In this document: in pieces, positions 1 to 7,876 of the stretch
Layout of the letters: every line of letters begins with the position of its first letter
Numbering within the stretch: the stretch's first letter is position 1
Made by a program: the position numbers and the translations under genes
The notes under the pieces: model-generated
What the model was told of the DNA's origin: nothing
The model's database searches: none
The model's input: only the letters and a program-made list of their open reading frames with translations
Source: JAKEGK01 sp036507695
GTDB taxonomy: Bacteria; Pseudomonadota; Gammaproteobacteria; SZUA-152
Assembly (NCBI GenBank): GCA_036507695.1
Contig: DATCIR010000285.1
Coordinates: 1 to 38,600 of the forward strand
DNA length: 38,600 nt
Reading direction: 5' to 3'

Positions 1-1379
1 TGTTCTTCGCCTTCTTTCAGACTAATGGAGTTGACCACTCCCTTGCCCTGGATGCATTTGAGTCCCGCTTCGATGATCGACCACTTGGACGAATCCAGCA
101 TAATCGGCACGCGGGAAATATCCGGATCCGAAGCCACCAGATTCAGGAATCTAACCATGGCTTTTTCGCCATCGAGCATGGCTTCGTCCATGTTGATGTC
201 GATGATTTGCGCGCCGCTCTCCACCTGTTCGCGCGCCACACTGAGCGCCGCATCGTAATTGTCTTCCAGGATTAATTTTTTAAACCGCGCCGAACCTGTC
301 ACATTGGTGCGCTCACCCACATTGACAAACAGGGAGTCCTTGCCGATGTTCAACGGCTCCAGGCCGCTTAAGCGGCATTTGGGTTCCAGCACGGGCACGT
401 TGCGCGGCGCCAACTCCGCCACCGCGTGCGCGATGGATTCGATATGCGCGGGCGTCGTGCCGCAACAACCGCCGACAATATTCAAAAAACCGCTTTGCGC
501 CCATTCATGAATCTGCGCCGCCATGGATTCCGGTGTTTCGTCATATTCCCCAAACGCATTGGGTAAGCCGGCATTGGGATGCGCGCTGACAAAAGTGCCG
601 GCAATCCCGGATAACTCTTCGATATGTTCCCGCAACTCGCGTGCGCCTAAGGCGCAGTTCAAGCCGATGCTAATGGGCCTGGCGTGACGCAGGGAATTCC
701 AGAACGCTTCCACAACCTGGCCGGACAGCGTGCGGCCGCTGGCATCGGTAATCGTGCCTGAGATCATCACCGGCAAACGTTTATTGTGCTGCTCAAAATA
801 GGTTTCGATGGCAAAGACGGCCGCTTTGGCGTTGAGCGTGTCGAAAATGGTTTCCACTAACAATAAATCCGCGCCGCCTTCCACCAGGCCATGTATAGCC
901 TCGTGAAAGGACGTCACCAGCGTATCGAAGTCGATGTTGCGAAAGCCCGGATTGTTCACGTCGGGTGAAATACTGGCGGTACGGTTGGTCGGGCCCAGCA
1001 CCCCGGCAACAAAGCGCTGGCGGCCGGTGCGTTGCGCCGCTTCATCGGCGGTTTCCCGGGCCAGGCGCGCGGACTGGTAATTCAGGTCGTAGACGATATG
1101 TTGCAGCGCGTAATCCGCCTGGGATACCGCGGTGGAATTAAAGGTGTTGGTTTCAATGATATCCGCGCCCGCATTCAGATACGCCGTGTGAATTTCTCTA
1201 ATGATCTGCGGCTGGGTGAGGGACAACAAATCATTATTGCCTTTCAGATCCGAAGGGTGGTCCTTGAAGCGCTGGCCGCGATAACCCTGCTCATCCAGGC
1301 GATAGCCCTGGATCATGGTGCCCATGGCGCCATCCAGAATTAAAATACGTTGTTTGAGCAGGTTTTCTAAACTGTACAT
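1..1379 (-). CDS. metH: Cobalamin-dependent methionine synthase, N-terminal part (cut by window edge)
   Basis: Transfers a methyl group from methyltetrahydrofolate through cobalamin to homocysteine, making methionine in the cytoplasm. I translated this strand directly: the frame is open from an ATG at 1377-1379 to the window edge, about 459 codons of a protein usually near 1,230 residues. Residues 1-320 are the homocysteine-binding barrel, with an N-terminal LDGAMGTMIQ motif and the three zinc cysteines at 242 (GLNCALG) and 305-306 (GGCCGTTP). From about 345 the folate-binding domain begins (NVGERTNVTGSARF, then INMDEAMLDG). An AAAGGA Shine-Dalgarno sequence sits about 10 bases upstream. The cobalamin and reactivation domains lie outside the window. 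The 190-base leader towards the rhodanese gene shows no riboswitch that I could recognise. Identification is firm. Confidence 0.97.
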   Translation of the reverse strand, partial: MYSLENLLKQRILILDGAMGTMIQGYRLDEQGYRGQRFKDHPSDLKGNNDLLSLTQPQIIREIHTAYLNAGADIIETNTFNSTAVSQADYALQHIVYDLNYQSARLARETADEAAQRTGRQRFVAGVLGPTNRTASISPDVNNPGFRNIDFDTLVTSFHEAIHGLVEGGADLLLVETIFDTLNAKAAVFAIETYFEQHNKRLPVMISGTITDASGRTLSGQVVEAFWNSLRHARPISIGLNCALGARELREHIEELSGIAGTFVSAHPNAGLPNAFGEYDETPESMAAQIHEWAQSGFLNIVGGCCGTTPAHIESIAHAVAELAPRNVPVLEPKCRLSGLEPLNIGKDSLFVNVGERTNVTGSARFKKLILEDNYDAALSVAREQVESGAQIIDINMDEAMLDGEKAMVRFLNLVASDPDISRVPIMLDSSKWSIIEAGLKCIQGKGVVNSISLKEGEE

Positions 1380-1572
1380 TACGGATCCTTTGTCAGCCCG
1401 CTGATTTTCAGGGCAACATCGAAAAGCCGGCTATTCTACCACGTAAATACGATGCTGGCTTTTTTTTGGGCCGGCATGGCGCAAATGGTGGAGTAGTGGG
1501 GAATATTTAATAAGTCAAGGGCTTACAAACAAACGCAGCCGCGAAAAACATTACCCGGATTGAGAGTTTTGG

Positions 1573-1998
1573 TCAGCATTGCTCCCAGGGCAAACCATGA
1601 AACCGCCAGCCGCCCGCGCTGCTGCGATGATGTTTTTCATCGAGCACGCCTTCAAATCCCTCTTCGACATTGTAGACTTCAGGAAATCCGGCTTTGACGA
1701 GTTCGGTACCCGCTTCCCGGGAGCGTTTGCCGGAGCGGCAAATCAACACCACGGGCGCGCAGCCACCGGCATCGCAGGTCAATCCACCCAGCATGACCTG
1801 ACGCACCTGCCTGACGAAATTGAGGTTCACTGTCCAGTCCGGCTCGTCGATCCAGGGAATATGAATCGCGCCGACCGGGTGTCCGACAAATAAGAATTCC
1901 ATCGCCGAGCGCACGTCGATTAACGTGGTGCTGGGATTTTTTTGGATCAAATCATACGCCTCGTGTGGCGTCAGTGACTTTACTTGGCTTTCCGGCAT
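1573..1998 (-). CDS. Rhodanese-like sulfurtransferase, single domain
   Basis: Single rhodanese domain of 141 residues, likely moving sulfane sulfur via a cysteine persulfide in the cytoplasm. The CH2A-like segment TLIDVRSAMEF lies at 25-35, and the active-site loop CRSGKR begins with Cys87. The C-terminal GGWRFHGLPW is typical of small stand-alone rhodaneses whose loop is followed by a YNVEEGFEG helix. Two more cysteines (75 and 80, CDAGGC) sit before the catalytic strand, so a second thiol could take part. There is no signal peptide. It lies 193 bases upstream of metH on the same strand, but the gap makes co-transcription uncertain. The substrate is unknown. Confidence 0.9.
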   Translation of the reverse strand: MPESQVKSLTPHEAYDLIQKNPSTTLIDVRSAMEFLFVGHPVGAIHIPWIDEPDWTVNLNFVRQVRQVMLGGLTCDAGGCAPVVLICRSGKRSREAGTELVKAGFPEVYNVEEGFEGVLDEKHHRSSAGGWRFHGLPWEQC

Positions 1999-2383
1999 GG
2001 TCTGGCTTTCCTATGTTAACGGCATATTAACGCTATATTTGCGGCCCACATCCACTACAATTATTTAAGCGGCCATTATTAAAGCGGCGCGGTACCGGTC
2101 CGATTTAATAAAGATGCCTTGCGCTCTCACAGAATTTGAACGGGTGGCGGCCCGGTACAAAGTTAAACACGTTGTAAATCCAGATCGACTAATTATCCAA
2201 TATCGTTATAATTATATTCACGTATTGTAATTCGGTGGAAAAAATTAGCAATCAGCATTCGATACACGCTACACTGGATTGTAGCGCTCAACTTTCATTC
2301 AACCCGGATCCAAAGCTATTCCTTCGATCAGCCACACAACTTTCTCTATAGTTTAATAATGGTTTAGTAAATAGTTTACAAAT
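1999..2383. other. Divergent intergenic region, rhodanese / ttcA-like gene
   Basis: AT-rich spacer of 385 bases between divergently oriented genes, so it should carry both promoters. No gene, RNA or clear terminator was found. Near the right end the heptamer TAGTTTA occurs twice, with a GTTTAG between, just before the ttcA-like start (about 2348-2380). This could be a promoter or operator, but no known box was recognised. Confidence 0.5.
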
Positions 2384-3160
2384 ATGTCAGACCTGATTCC
2401 AGTTACTCCCATAAAACCACCTAAAGCCTTGTTACGTCCTATTGGCAAAGCCATTGCCGATTACAACATGATTAAAGCCGGAGACAGAGTGCTGGTTGCC
2501 GTGTCCGGCGGCAAGGATTCACTCACCATGTTGCATGTGCTGCTGCATTTAAAACGCAACGCGCCCATCAGTTTTGACGTCGGCGCGATTACGGTTGATC
2601 CGCAAATTGAAGGCTATGACCCCTCGCACCTGAAAGACTATATGCGGTCATTGGGCGTGAAATTTTTCTATCAATCACAGCCCATCATGCAACGGGCGGT
2701 GGAACATATGGGCAAGGTGTCCTACTGTTCCTTCTGTTCCCGCATGAAACGCGGCATTATGTACGCCACGGCGCGCCGCGAAAGCTACAATGTGCTGGCG
2801 TTGGGCCAGCACCTGGACGACCTGGCGGAAAGTTTTTTAATGTCCGCCTTCCATGGCGGGCAACTGCGTACCATGAAAGCGCATTATGTTATCGATGAAG
2901 GCGACTTGCGGGTGATCCGTCCCTTGGTTTATGTTCGCGAGCGTCAAACCGCCGCCTACGCCAAGGAATGCAACTTGCCCATCGTCGCGGACAGTTGTCC
3001 CTCCTGTTTTCAGATGCCGACCCAACGTGTGCACATGAAAGAATTACTGGCCGCCGAAGAAAAGAAAAACCGCAGCTTGTTTAAAAACCTGTTAACCACC
3101 ATGCGCCCCCTGTTAAACCAGGAATATTATGTGCGCTCCTCTGATGTGGAAATGAAATAA
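2384..3160 (+). CDS. TtcA-family tRNA thiolation PP-loop ATPase (divergent form)
   Basis: Member of the TtcA/TilS PP-loop superfamily. The canonical TtcA adenylates cytidine 32 of certain tRNAs and inserts sulfur, using a [4Fe-4S] cluster. The ATP-binding PP-loop SGGKDS is at 41-46. A first cysteine pair, CSFC, is at 115-118 and a second, CPSC, at 205-208; these are the places where TtcA carries its cluster ligands. The length of 258 is slightly short for TtcA. Two signatures differ from the enterobacterial enzyme: GQHLDD replaces GHHRDD, and CPSCFQMPTQR replaces the usual CxLCGSQxNLQR. So this is either a divergent TtcA or a paralog with another tRNA or nucleotide target. It is followed on the same strand by an acyltransferase after 166 bases, probably a separate unit. 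Confidence 0.85.
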   Translation: MSDLIPVTPIKPPKALLRPIGKAIADYNMIKAGDRVLVAVSGGKDSLTMLHVLLHLKRNAPISFDVGAITVDPQIEGYDPSHLKDYMRSLGVKFFYQSQPIMQRAVEHMGKVSYCSFCSRMKRGIMYATARRESYNVLALGQHLDDLAESFLMSAFHGGQLRTMKAHYVIDEGDLRVIRPLVYVRERQTAAYAKECNLPIVADSCPSCFQMPTQRVHMKELLAAEEKKNRSLFKNLLTTMRPLLNQEYYVRSSDVEMK

Positions 3161-3190
3161 TTGCATCTCCCCGGTTGCGGATAATTCCGT

Positions 3191-3196
3191 TATAAT
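3191..3196 (+). promoter_or_regulatory. Possible -10 hexamer
   Basis: A perfect TATAAT lies 131 bases before the acyltransferase start. No good -35 hexamer stands 16-18 bases upstream, so this is only a weak promoter candidate for the downstream gene. Confidence 0.25.
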
Positions 3197-3326
3197 GCAG
3201 CAGTCTTGAGGCAATGTCCGTCTTCCCTTGCAGTCGTTACCCCTGACTTTTATTAAAACTGTTATTAAAACCGTGAGTACGATTGTTACTGATATTCACC
3301 CCTGTTAAGAAAACAAAAATTTTATC

Positions 3327-4205
3327 ATGCTGGCCACTCTCGCCAAACTTGCCATTTATTTATTCGCATTGCTGCCATATCGAATAACCTATGCCCTCGG
3401 CGCGGTGGTGGGATATCTGGTATACCTCATCCCAAACACCTTGCACAAAGCGGCAAAAACCAATATCGATCTTTGCTTTCCGGAATTGAGCGAACAGCAG
3501 CGGGCGCGATTATACAAACAAAGCTTCATCGAGCTGGGGCGTACCGCCGCGGAAACCGGCGCGCTGCTGGTCTGGAATAAACAACGCACCCTGAAGCTGG
3601 TAAAAAAAGTCAGCGGCGAAGAATGCATTCAACAGGCATTCAGCCAAGGCAAAGGCGTAATCATCGCGGCGCCCCACCTTGGCGCCTGGGAAATGATCGG
3701 ACTGTATTGCTCCAGCAACAATCCCATGACCTCGCTATACCGGCCTTTGCGCATCCCGCGGCTGAATCCATTTGTAAAGTCGGCAAGGGAACGGATGGGA
3801 GCCACCCTGGTTCCGACCAACGCCAGCGGGGTGCGCGCCTTATATAAGGCGCTGGAACAAAACCAGATGGCCGGCATTCTGCCTGACCAGGACCCTGATG
3901 ATGAAGGGGGTGTGTTCGCGCCCTTTTTCGGGATTTCCGCCAACACCATGACCTTGTTGCCCCGGCTGTCGCAAAAAACCGGCGCCAGTGTGATTTTCAG
4001 CTATGCGGAACGATTACCCCGCGGGCAGGGATTTCACGTGCGCTTCGTGCCGATGCCGGCTATGCCCGGCGCCCGCGATCTAAAAGAAACCGCCACACGG
4101 TTGAACCAAGGCGTGGAAACCTGCGTGCGGCAGTCACCGGCGCAATACCAATGGTCATACAGACGCTTCAAAACCCGGCCGCCCGGTGAAGCGAAACTTT
4201 ATTGA
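3327..4205 (+). CDS. LpxL/HtrB-family lysophospholipid acyltransferase
   Basis: Inner-membrane acyltransferase of the lipid A late-acylation family, which adds secondary acyl chains to Kdo2-lipid IVA or a related acceptor. A hydrophobic anchor covers residues 5-35. The catalytic HX4E motif is HLGAWE with His117 and Glu122. The later PDQDPDDEGGVFAPFFG segment matches the family's PDQD...VPFFG block. Length 292 is near the usual 290-310. The start is the ATG at 3327; only an AAGAAAAC stretch precedes it, so translation may be weak or the start may be elsewhere. The gene converges on the DUF1499 gene with only 13 bases between the stops. The acyl-chain preference (LpxL-like or another lipid) cannot be told from the sequence. 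Confidence 0.9.
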   Translation: MLATLAKLAIYLFALLPYRITYALGAVVGYLVYLIPNTLHKAAKTNIDLCFPELSEQQRARLYKQSFIELGRTAAETGALLVWNKQRTLKLVKKVSGEECIQQAFSQGKGVIIAAPHLGAWEMIGLYCSSNNPMTSLYRPLRIPRLNPFVKSARERMGATLVPTNASGVRALYKALEQNQMAGILPDQDPDDEGGVFAPFFGISANTMTLLPRLSQKTGASVIFSYAERLPRGQGFHVRFVPMPAMPGARDLKETATRLNQGVETCVRQSPAQYQWSYRRFKTRPPGEAKLY

Positions 4206-4218
4206 AGCCCGGTTGACA

Positions 4219-4698
4219 TTACCCGTGCGGTTTATGCTCCTGAAACGCCGCGATGATCTGTTTGACCCGCTTGGAATTCGCGCCCATATCAGAATGACCC
4301 ACACGCGATGCGCTGCGCAGATGAATTACGCCCTGTGGTTCATCAAGGCGGGCTTCGAAGTCATCCACAAAACGTAACAACGGCGTGGTATAGGTGGCCC
4401 ACAGGTACCCGCCATCATCGGCTTCAATCGTGCCGCCGGTCGACCTTATCGCACTTCGCATTTGCTCCCACGCCGCATCCGCCGCGAGACCGGAAATGGC
4501 GATGGGTTCGGCGTTTTTGTTATCGAATGCCTCTGTGCAAACACAGTTATGTGTCTGCGGGCAGGCTGGTAATTTGCCGTGAATCAGCCCGTGTTTGCCG
4601 CCGGACCGGGACACGATCGACAACGCAACCAGCGCCAGGATGACGAGTACGGCCAATGACAAAATGGTTACCATGGTGCTTTTAATCAATTTTTTCAT
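4219..4698 (-). CDS. DUF1499 family membrane-anchored protein
   Basis: Conserved protein of unknown function, 159 residues from the ATG at 4696-4698. The frame extends to a TTG at 4725, but the ATG gives a clean N-terminus: two lysines, then one transmembrane helix (about residues 8-31). The globular part faces the periplasm. DUF1499 hallmarks are visible: an early CPxTHNCVCT segment where the family has CPxxPNCVSS, then RFVDDFEARLD, then RSASRVGHSDMGANSKRV. An alternative start at 4725 adds nine residues and seems less likely. No function can be assigned. Confidence 0.85.
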   Translation of the reverse strand: MKKLIKSTMVTILSLAVLVILALVALSIVSRSGGKHGLIHGKLPACPQTHNCVCTEAFDNKNAEPIAISGLAADAAWEQMRSAIRSTGGTIEADDGGYLWATYTTPLLRFVDDFEARLDEPQGVIHLRSASRVGHSDMGANSKRVKQIIAAFQEHKPHG

Positions 4699-4952
4699 GT
4701 TGGGAAAACAAATCGGCCTGTTCAAGATTCGCTATCGTTATACAAACCGCCACGGCGTTAAGTGAAACGCTTGCTGAAATCCAGGTCTGAATCCTTGCCG
4801 CCGGAAAATCATTAATTTCTTTCATAGATACAACCCTAACCAAGCTTGCCGCGCATCAAAATAATTGTGCGGCCGGGTTCACATTTTCTCAAGCAAATAA
4901 CCATTTGTACGATACAGGTTATAAATCGACAATAACGTCGTGAGGTACTTAC

Positions 4953-5195
4953 ATGGATTCTGAAAAACGCATGGGCTTGCCCCCGATACCCGCCAATTAT
5001 CGAAAATTACTGACGGTTGCCCAGATGGTTGCCTTGCGCAGCATTGAAGGTTATGGCTGGTCGCTGCATTTTGTCCGCCGCGAAGGCCTGGCAGTGCCGA
5101 TTCCGGTGATCAAAGGCGCCGACGGAGTTGCTCTCGGCATGATTGATGAAGACGGCAACATCAAGATGAACCCCGAAATTTCGATTCGCGACTAA
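4953..5195 (+). CDS. Small conserved protein, 80 residues, function unknown
   Basis: I do not assign a function. The 80-residue protein has no signal peptide, membrane helix or cysteine. It begins with a proline-rich stretch (MGLPPIPANYRKLL), has a helix-like MVALRSIEGYGW segment, then a beta-rich half (LHFVRREGLAVPIPVI...ALGMIDEDGNIKMN). A GAGG Shine-Dalgarno sequence lies nine bases before the ATG, and codon use looks like that of its neighbours, so I regard it as a real gene. The pattern resembles small gammaproteobacterial conserved hypotheticals I have seen. Its stop codon overlaps the stop of the convergent globin gene: CTAA at 5192-5195 serves both strands. Confidence 0.75.
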   Translation: MDSEKRMGLPPIPANYRKLLTVAQMVALRSIEGYGWSLHFVRREGLAVPIPVIKGADGVALGMIDEDGNIKMNPEISIRD

Positions 5196-5662
5196 TCTAT
5201 GGTGTTGTCCTTTTTCCCCCGGCGCGCTTTGGGGATTATGACACGCTTTTCATATTTCCAGGTGGTTTGATAAAAAGCCTCGATTGAATCCTTGACGATA
5301 TGCCGTTTAAACGCATAATCGATTTTCAGCCAGCGTTCCGTCAATTCGCTACTCACCCCGGCTTCCTGCAAGGATTGCCTTAACAGGTCATGCCGAATCT
5401 CAAATAACTCCGCAGTTATATACAGGTGCCGGTGCGCCATTTTTGGTTGTTTGCCCCAGTATTCCACCGGCCCGCCCATTTTTTCCGCCCCCATTTTTTC
5501 CGACATAAATGCCGTTTGCCGTTTTTCAATGGCCTCTTGCTTGTGGCCTGCAAAAAAACCTTGCAGCCAGGGATGGGCGTACAACTTGTCGTAAAAAATC
5601 TTGTGGACCTGGTTTAAGGTGGCCAGTCCGCCGACCGCATCAAACAATGACTGTTTTTTCAT
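5192..5662 (-). CDS. Truncated hemoglobin-like globin
   Basis: Haem protein of the truncated hemoglobin superfamily, probably binding O2 or NO in the cytoplasm. The start is the ATG at 5660-5662, with AAGG seven bases upstream; the frame extends to a TTG at 5704, which is less credible. This gives 156 residues. The order of motifs fits the 2-on-2 globin fold: SLFDAVGGLATL, FYDKLYAHPWLQGFF, GGPVEYWGK, then AHRHLYI, whose first histidine aligns with the proximal haem ligand. The C-terminus has about 20 extra basic residues (KYEKRVIIPKARRGKK). A five-residue tandem repeat (SEKMG-AEKMG) is encoded by a 15-base DNA duplication just before the GGP motif. Confidence 0.85.
   Translation of the reverse strand: MKKQSLFDAVGGLATLNQVHKIFYDKLYAHPWLQGFFAGHKQEAIEKRQTAFMSEKMGAEKMGGPVEYWGKQPKMAHRHLYITAELFEIRHDLLRQSLQEAGVSSELTERWLKIDYAFKRHIVKDSIEAFYQTTWKYEKRVIIPKARRGKKDNTID
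5475..5502. repeat. 15-base tandem duplication inside the globin gene
   Basis: The 13-base string CCCATTTTTTCCG occurs at 5475-5487 and again at 5490-5502, a period of 15 bases. It adds five residues in frame to the globin. Confidence 0.8.
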
Positions 5663-5869
5663 AACGGCCTTAATTTCCGGCGCAACAAAACGCACTGTAT
5701 ACAATTGTTAATCCAATAAAACATAACCGCCGCGGTTGCCTGTGCAACGGGGAAAATCCGTACTGGAACATTTTAGGGGTTTTGGAGAACTTGGCGACGG
5801 GAAAAAATAAAACAATATAGAGCTAGATCAATTTAACCGTTTAATTCAGGCAGGTTTACTCGCAATTGA

Positions 5870-5918
5870 GGTACTCGAAATAGAGCTGCCCGAATGACGG
5901 CTACTTGAAATACAGCTC
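5870..5918. repeat. 30-base-spaced imperfect direct repeat across the cheX stop
   Basis: The segment at 5901-5918, which codes the last residues and TAG stop of cheX on the minus strand, is echoed at 5871-5888 (16 of 18 bases readable as the same). The period is exactly ten codons, so reading through the stop would add a second LYFE-type tail. Confidence 0.6.
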
Positions 5919-6362
5919 CACGAAAAACTCACCGGAATCCGTTGCAAACGGCAAAATGATCGTAGAGGCGTTATTATTGTGAATAATATCGTTCTCGTGA
6001 TCGACAATGACGGACGGAAAAGTGAGCTCAAAGTCATAACCCTCTTCCTGCATTTTGGCTTTTGCCCCGCCGGCCATCATGTTGGCGATTTCGCCCACCA
6101 GATCCCGCACCGTTTCATCAATCGTGTTAATTTCCATACGCAGCATGCGCCGGGCGATTTCCAGCGCCACCGGCTTGGTAAAACTGATCGCCAGCGAACC
6201 GGTTCTTTGTTTGCTGACAAGATCAATGATACCGGTCACATCACCCGGTATTTTTTTATTGGTTTTAATCGAGGGTTCGCCGGATTCCGGCCGCATGTCG
6301 GCCATGGTGGCCAGCACATTGATTATCGATTCCTGAATCGAGTTGATAAATTGTTCATGCAT
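5901..6362 (-). CDS. cheX: CheX-type chemotaxis phosphatase family protein
   Basis: Protein of the CheC/CheX/FliY family, which dephosphorylates CheY-P or a similar response regulator. The 153 residues match CheX in length. The conserved E-x2-N phosphatase motif lies in DLVGEIANMMAGGAKAKM (about 87-104), followed by GYDFELTFPSVIV, the usual strand after the catalytic helix. A GAGGAAAA ribosome site stands about eight bases before the ATG. No other chemotaxis gene is in the window, so the partner regulator is unknown; isolated CheX proteins also act with c-di-GMP or non-chemotaxis receivers. The region before it (6363-6712) holds no supportable gene. Confidence 0.85.
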   Translation of the reverse strand: MHEQFINSIQESIINVLATMADMRPESGEPSIKTNKKIPGDVTGIIDLVSKQRTGSLAISFTKPVALEIARRMLRMEINTIDETVRDLVGEIANMMAGGAKAKMQEEGYDFELTFPSVIVDHENDIIHNNNASTIILPFATDSGEFFVELYFK

Positions 6363-6712
6363 ATTATTTTCCTCAGTATGAATTGGCCATCATCCATGAA
6401 TTTGCTGAGGTTCATACAGAAATCGACCCAAACAAAAAGCCAGTGGCCCAATCTGAACAGCGGCAAGCCCACAGCGTCGCGGTTCCGTGCGCCGACATTA
6501 TGTCCATTAAAAACCGTATGTTAATGCAAAACAAACCCGGGGCCAGCGCTACTGCGCACCAACCTGGCACAAACACTCCTTCCTAAGGATTATTATCAGC
6601 CCGCTTCGCAGAAAACTTGAATTTATTCAGGGGTGTTGTTCGTTAGTTTTGTCCACGGCCGTTATATAAGCGATATGAATACTAAAACACAGCTCATCAT
6701 AACAATTCTATA
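6363..6712. other. Intergenic region without a supportable gene
   Basis: About 350 bases upstream of cheX. It probably contains the cheX promoter. Short open frames here lack ribosome sites and family resemblance. The MITE-like element begins directly after it. Confidence 0.5.
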
Positions 6713-7008
6713 AACCCGCATTTCTCACCAGGATCGCGGGAACTGGCCGCTCCCGCCCATCCATGGGCTTCGCGGCATTAGTACATCCTGTACGTCACGC
6801 AGGATTCGGGTTCGTAGGCGCCGCTCTGGAGCGAAAGTCATAGCCGTAGCTATGGCTTGAGTGAAGAGCAAGCCTACGGACGCGAAGACCAGTCTGAGCC
6901 GCGATAGGCCGGAGAGCTGAACAGTGTGTCTTCGATTTATGATGCATAACCGTTTGTTTTTCCATCTTCTCTTGATCGTTAGAGGCCGCCTGGTGAGAAA
7001 TGCGGGTT
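6713..7008. mobile_element. MITE-like palindromic element, copy 1 (296 bp)
   Basis: Bounded by a perfect 20-base terminal inverted repeat: AACCCGCATTTCTCACCAGG at 6713-6732 and its complement at 6989-7008. Inside are nested dyads: ATCGCGG near the left end with CCGCGAT further right, CGTAGGC (6813-6819) with GCCTACG (6872-6878), and a central CATAGC-cgta-GCTATG at 6839-6854. No coding capacity for a transposase is present. A second copy lies at 23393-23639. Relative to that copy, this one carries about 50 extra bases after the left end (about 6740-6795). Copy-2 ends read TAGCCC...GGGCTA, so the outermost two bases vary. Confidence 0.85.
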
Positions 7009-7028
7009 AGCCCCTCGAGCCAAAGAAC

Positions 7029-7050
7029 AAAGCGGGCCGGAGCCCGCTTT
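7029..7050 (-). terminator. Rho-independent terminator-like hairpin after the Sel1 gene
   Basis: Perfect nine-base stem AAAGCGGGC / GCCCGCTTT with a four-base loop, 28 bases beyond the stop of the minus-strand Sel1 gene. On the minus strand the stem ends in CTTTGTTCTTT, a moderately T-rich tail. Confidence 0.75.
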
Positions 7051-7078
7051 GAGTTGCCTGATATCGTTTTCGACTACT

Positions 7079-7876
7079 CTAGCGCGACGCGATACTGGTG
7101 CCATATTGCTGTTTTATTTGAACCAGCATGGTTTCCGCCTCGCGCAGCCCCTGCGCCGCAGCCAGATCCAGCCAGTAGGCGGCCTCCGCCACGGTGCGCT
7201 CGCTGCTTGCGTGTTCCATCAATAAGCGGCCGATGTTGTATTGCGCCAGGGCATAATCCTGCAACGCCGCTTTCTTATACCAGAACAGGGCCATTGCGTT
7301 GTCGGCCTTAACACCTTTTGCGTTCTCGTACATGCCCGCCAGCGTGTTTTGCGCGGCCGCATCGCCTTTCTGGGCGAACACGTCGTATTCGGAAGCGGCT
7401 ATGTTATACAAACGCTGCGCGTAGCCGGCGTCACGATTCACCACCTGTCCTGTTTCATAGAAATAAGCCAGCCGTTCCGTCGCGATATGATGGTTTTGCT
7501 GCGCAGCGGTTTGATACCAGTGAAACGCCTGCGCCAGATCACGCCGGGTGCCGTTACCATTGAAATAGCGTTCGGCCAGCTCGAATTGCGCCTGCGCCAT
7601 GCCGTCCTGAGCCGCCTGCAGGTACCACTTGAATGCCTGCTGTGCGTCGGGCGCGGCGCCTTTGCTCTCAGTATGCATGCGCGCCAACATATGCCGCGCA
7701 CCATTGTCGCCAGCGCTTGCCGCTGAATTAAAGTGTTGCTCCGCTTGCCTGAAGTCACCGTGTACAAACGCCATCAGGCCATCGTCATAACTATCGGCCT
7801 GCGCGTTCCACGAAACCACAGCACAAAAAATTGCCGTGATGCATAATTTTTGCCTTACCGGGTGAAACATCGGCAT
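7079..7876 (-). CDS. Sel1-repeat (TPR-like) secreted/periplasmic protein
   Basis: A 265-residue solenoid protein with a signal peptide: a basic start, a hydrophobic core, and AQA-D cleavage near residue 27. It has five tandem Sel1-like repeats of about 36 residues, each showing the A..LA.xY..G.G...D...A..WY..AA..G pattern (for example AQFELAERYFNGNG, FHWYQTAAQQN, FWYKKAALQD). Such proteins are protein-protein adaptors, often at the envelope; no partner is visible here. An AAGGAG sequence lies ten bases upstream of the ATG at 7874-7876. A second in-frame ATG at 7868-7870 is possible. A hairpin terminator follows the gene. The third repeat is extended by about eight residues (SEYDVFAQKG), an irregularity in the solenoid. 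Confidence 0.85.
   Translation of the reverse strand: MPMFHPVRQKLCITAIFCAVVSWNAQADSYDDGLMAFVHGDFRQAEQHFNSAASAGDNGARHMLARMHTESKGAAPDAQQAFKWYLQAAQDGMAQAQFELAERYFNGNGTRRDLAQAFHWYQTAAQQNHHIATERLAYFYETGQVVNRDAGYAQRLYNIAASEYDVFAQKGDAAAQNTLAGMYENAKGVKADNAMALFWYKKAALQDYALAQYNIGRLLMEHASSERTVAEAAYWLDLAAAQGLREAETMLVQIKQQYGTSIASR

Noticed and set aside
1032..1343. 103-codon open frame on the plus strand
   Set aside because: Lies antisense inside metH, whose own frame is open across the whole region and carries clear family motifs.
1452..1477. Hairpin ATGCTGGC / GGCCGGCAT between metH and the rhodanese gene
   Set aside because: The T-run is in the loop rather than after the stem, and neither neighbouring gene ends with a T-tail there, so it was not called a terminator.
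6383..6586. 67-codon open frame
   Set aside because: No ribosome site and low-complexity content with no family likeness; it starts inside the cheX promoter side.
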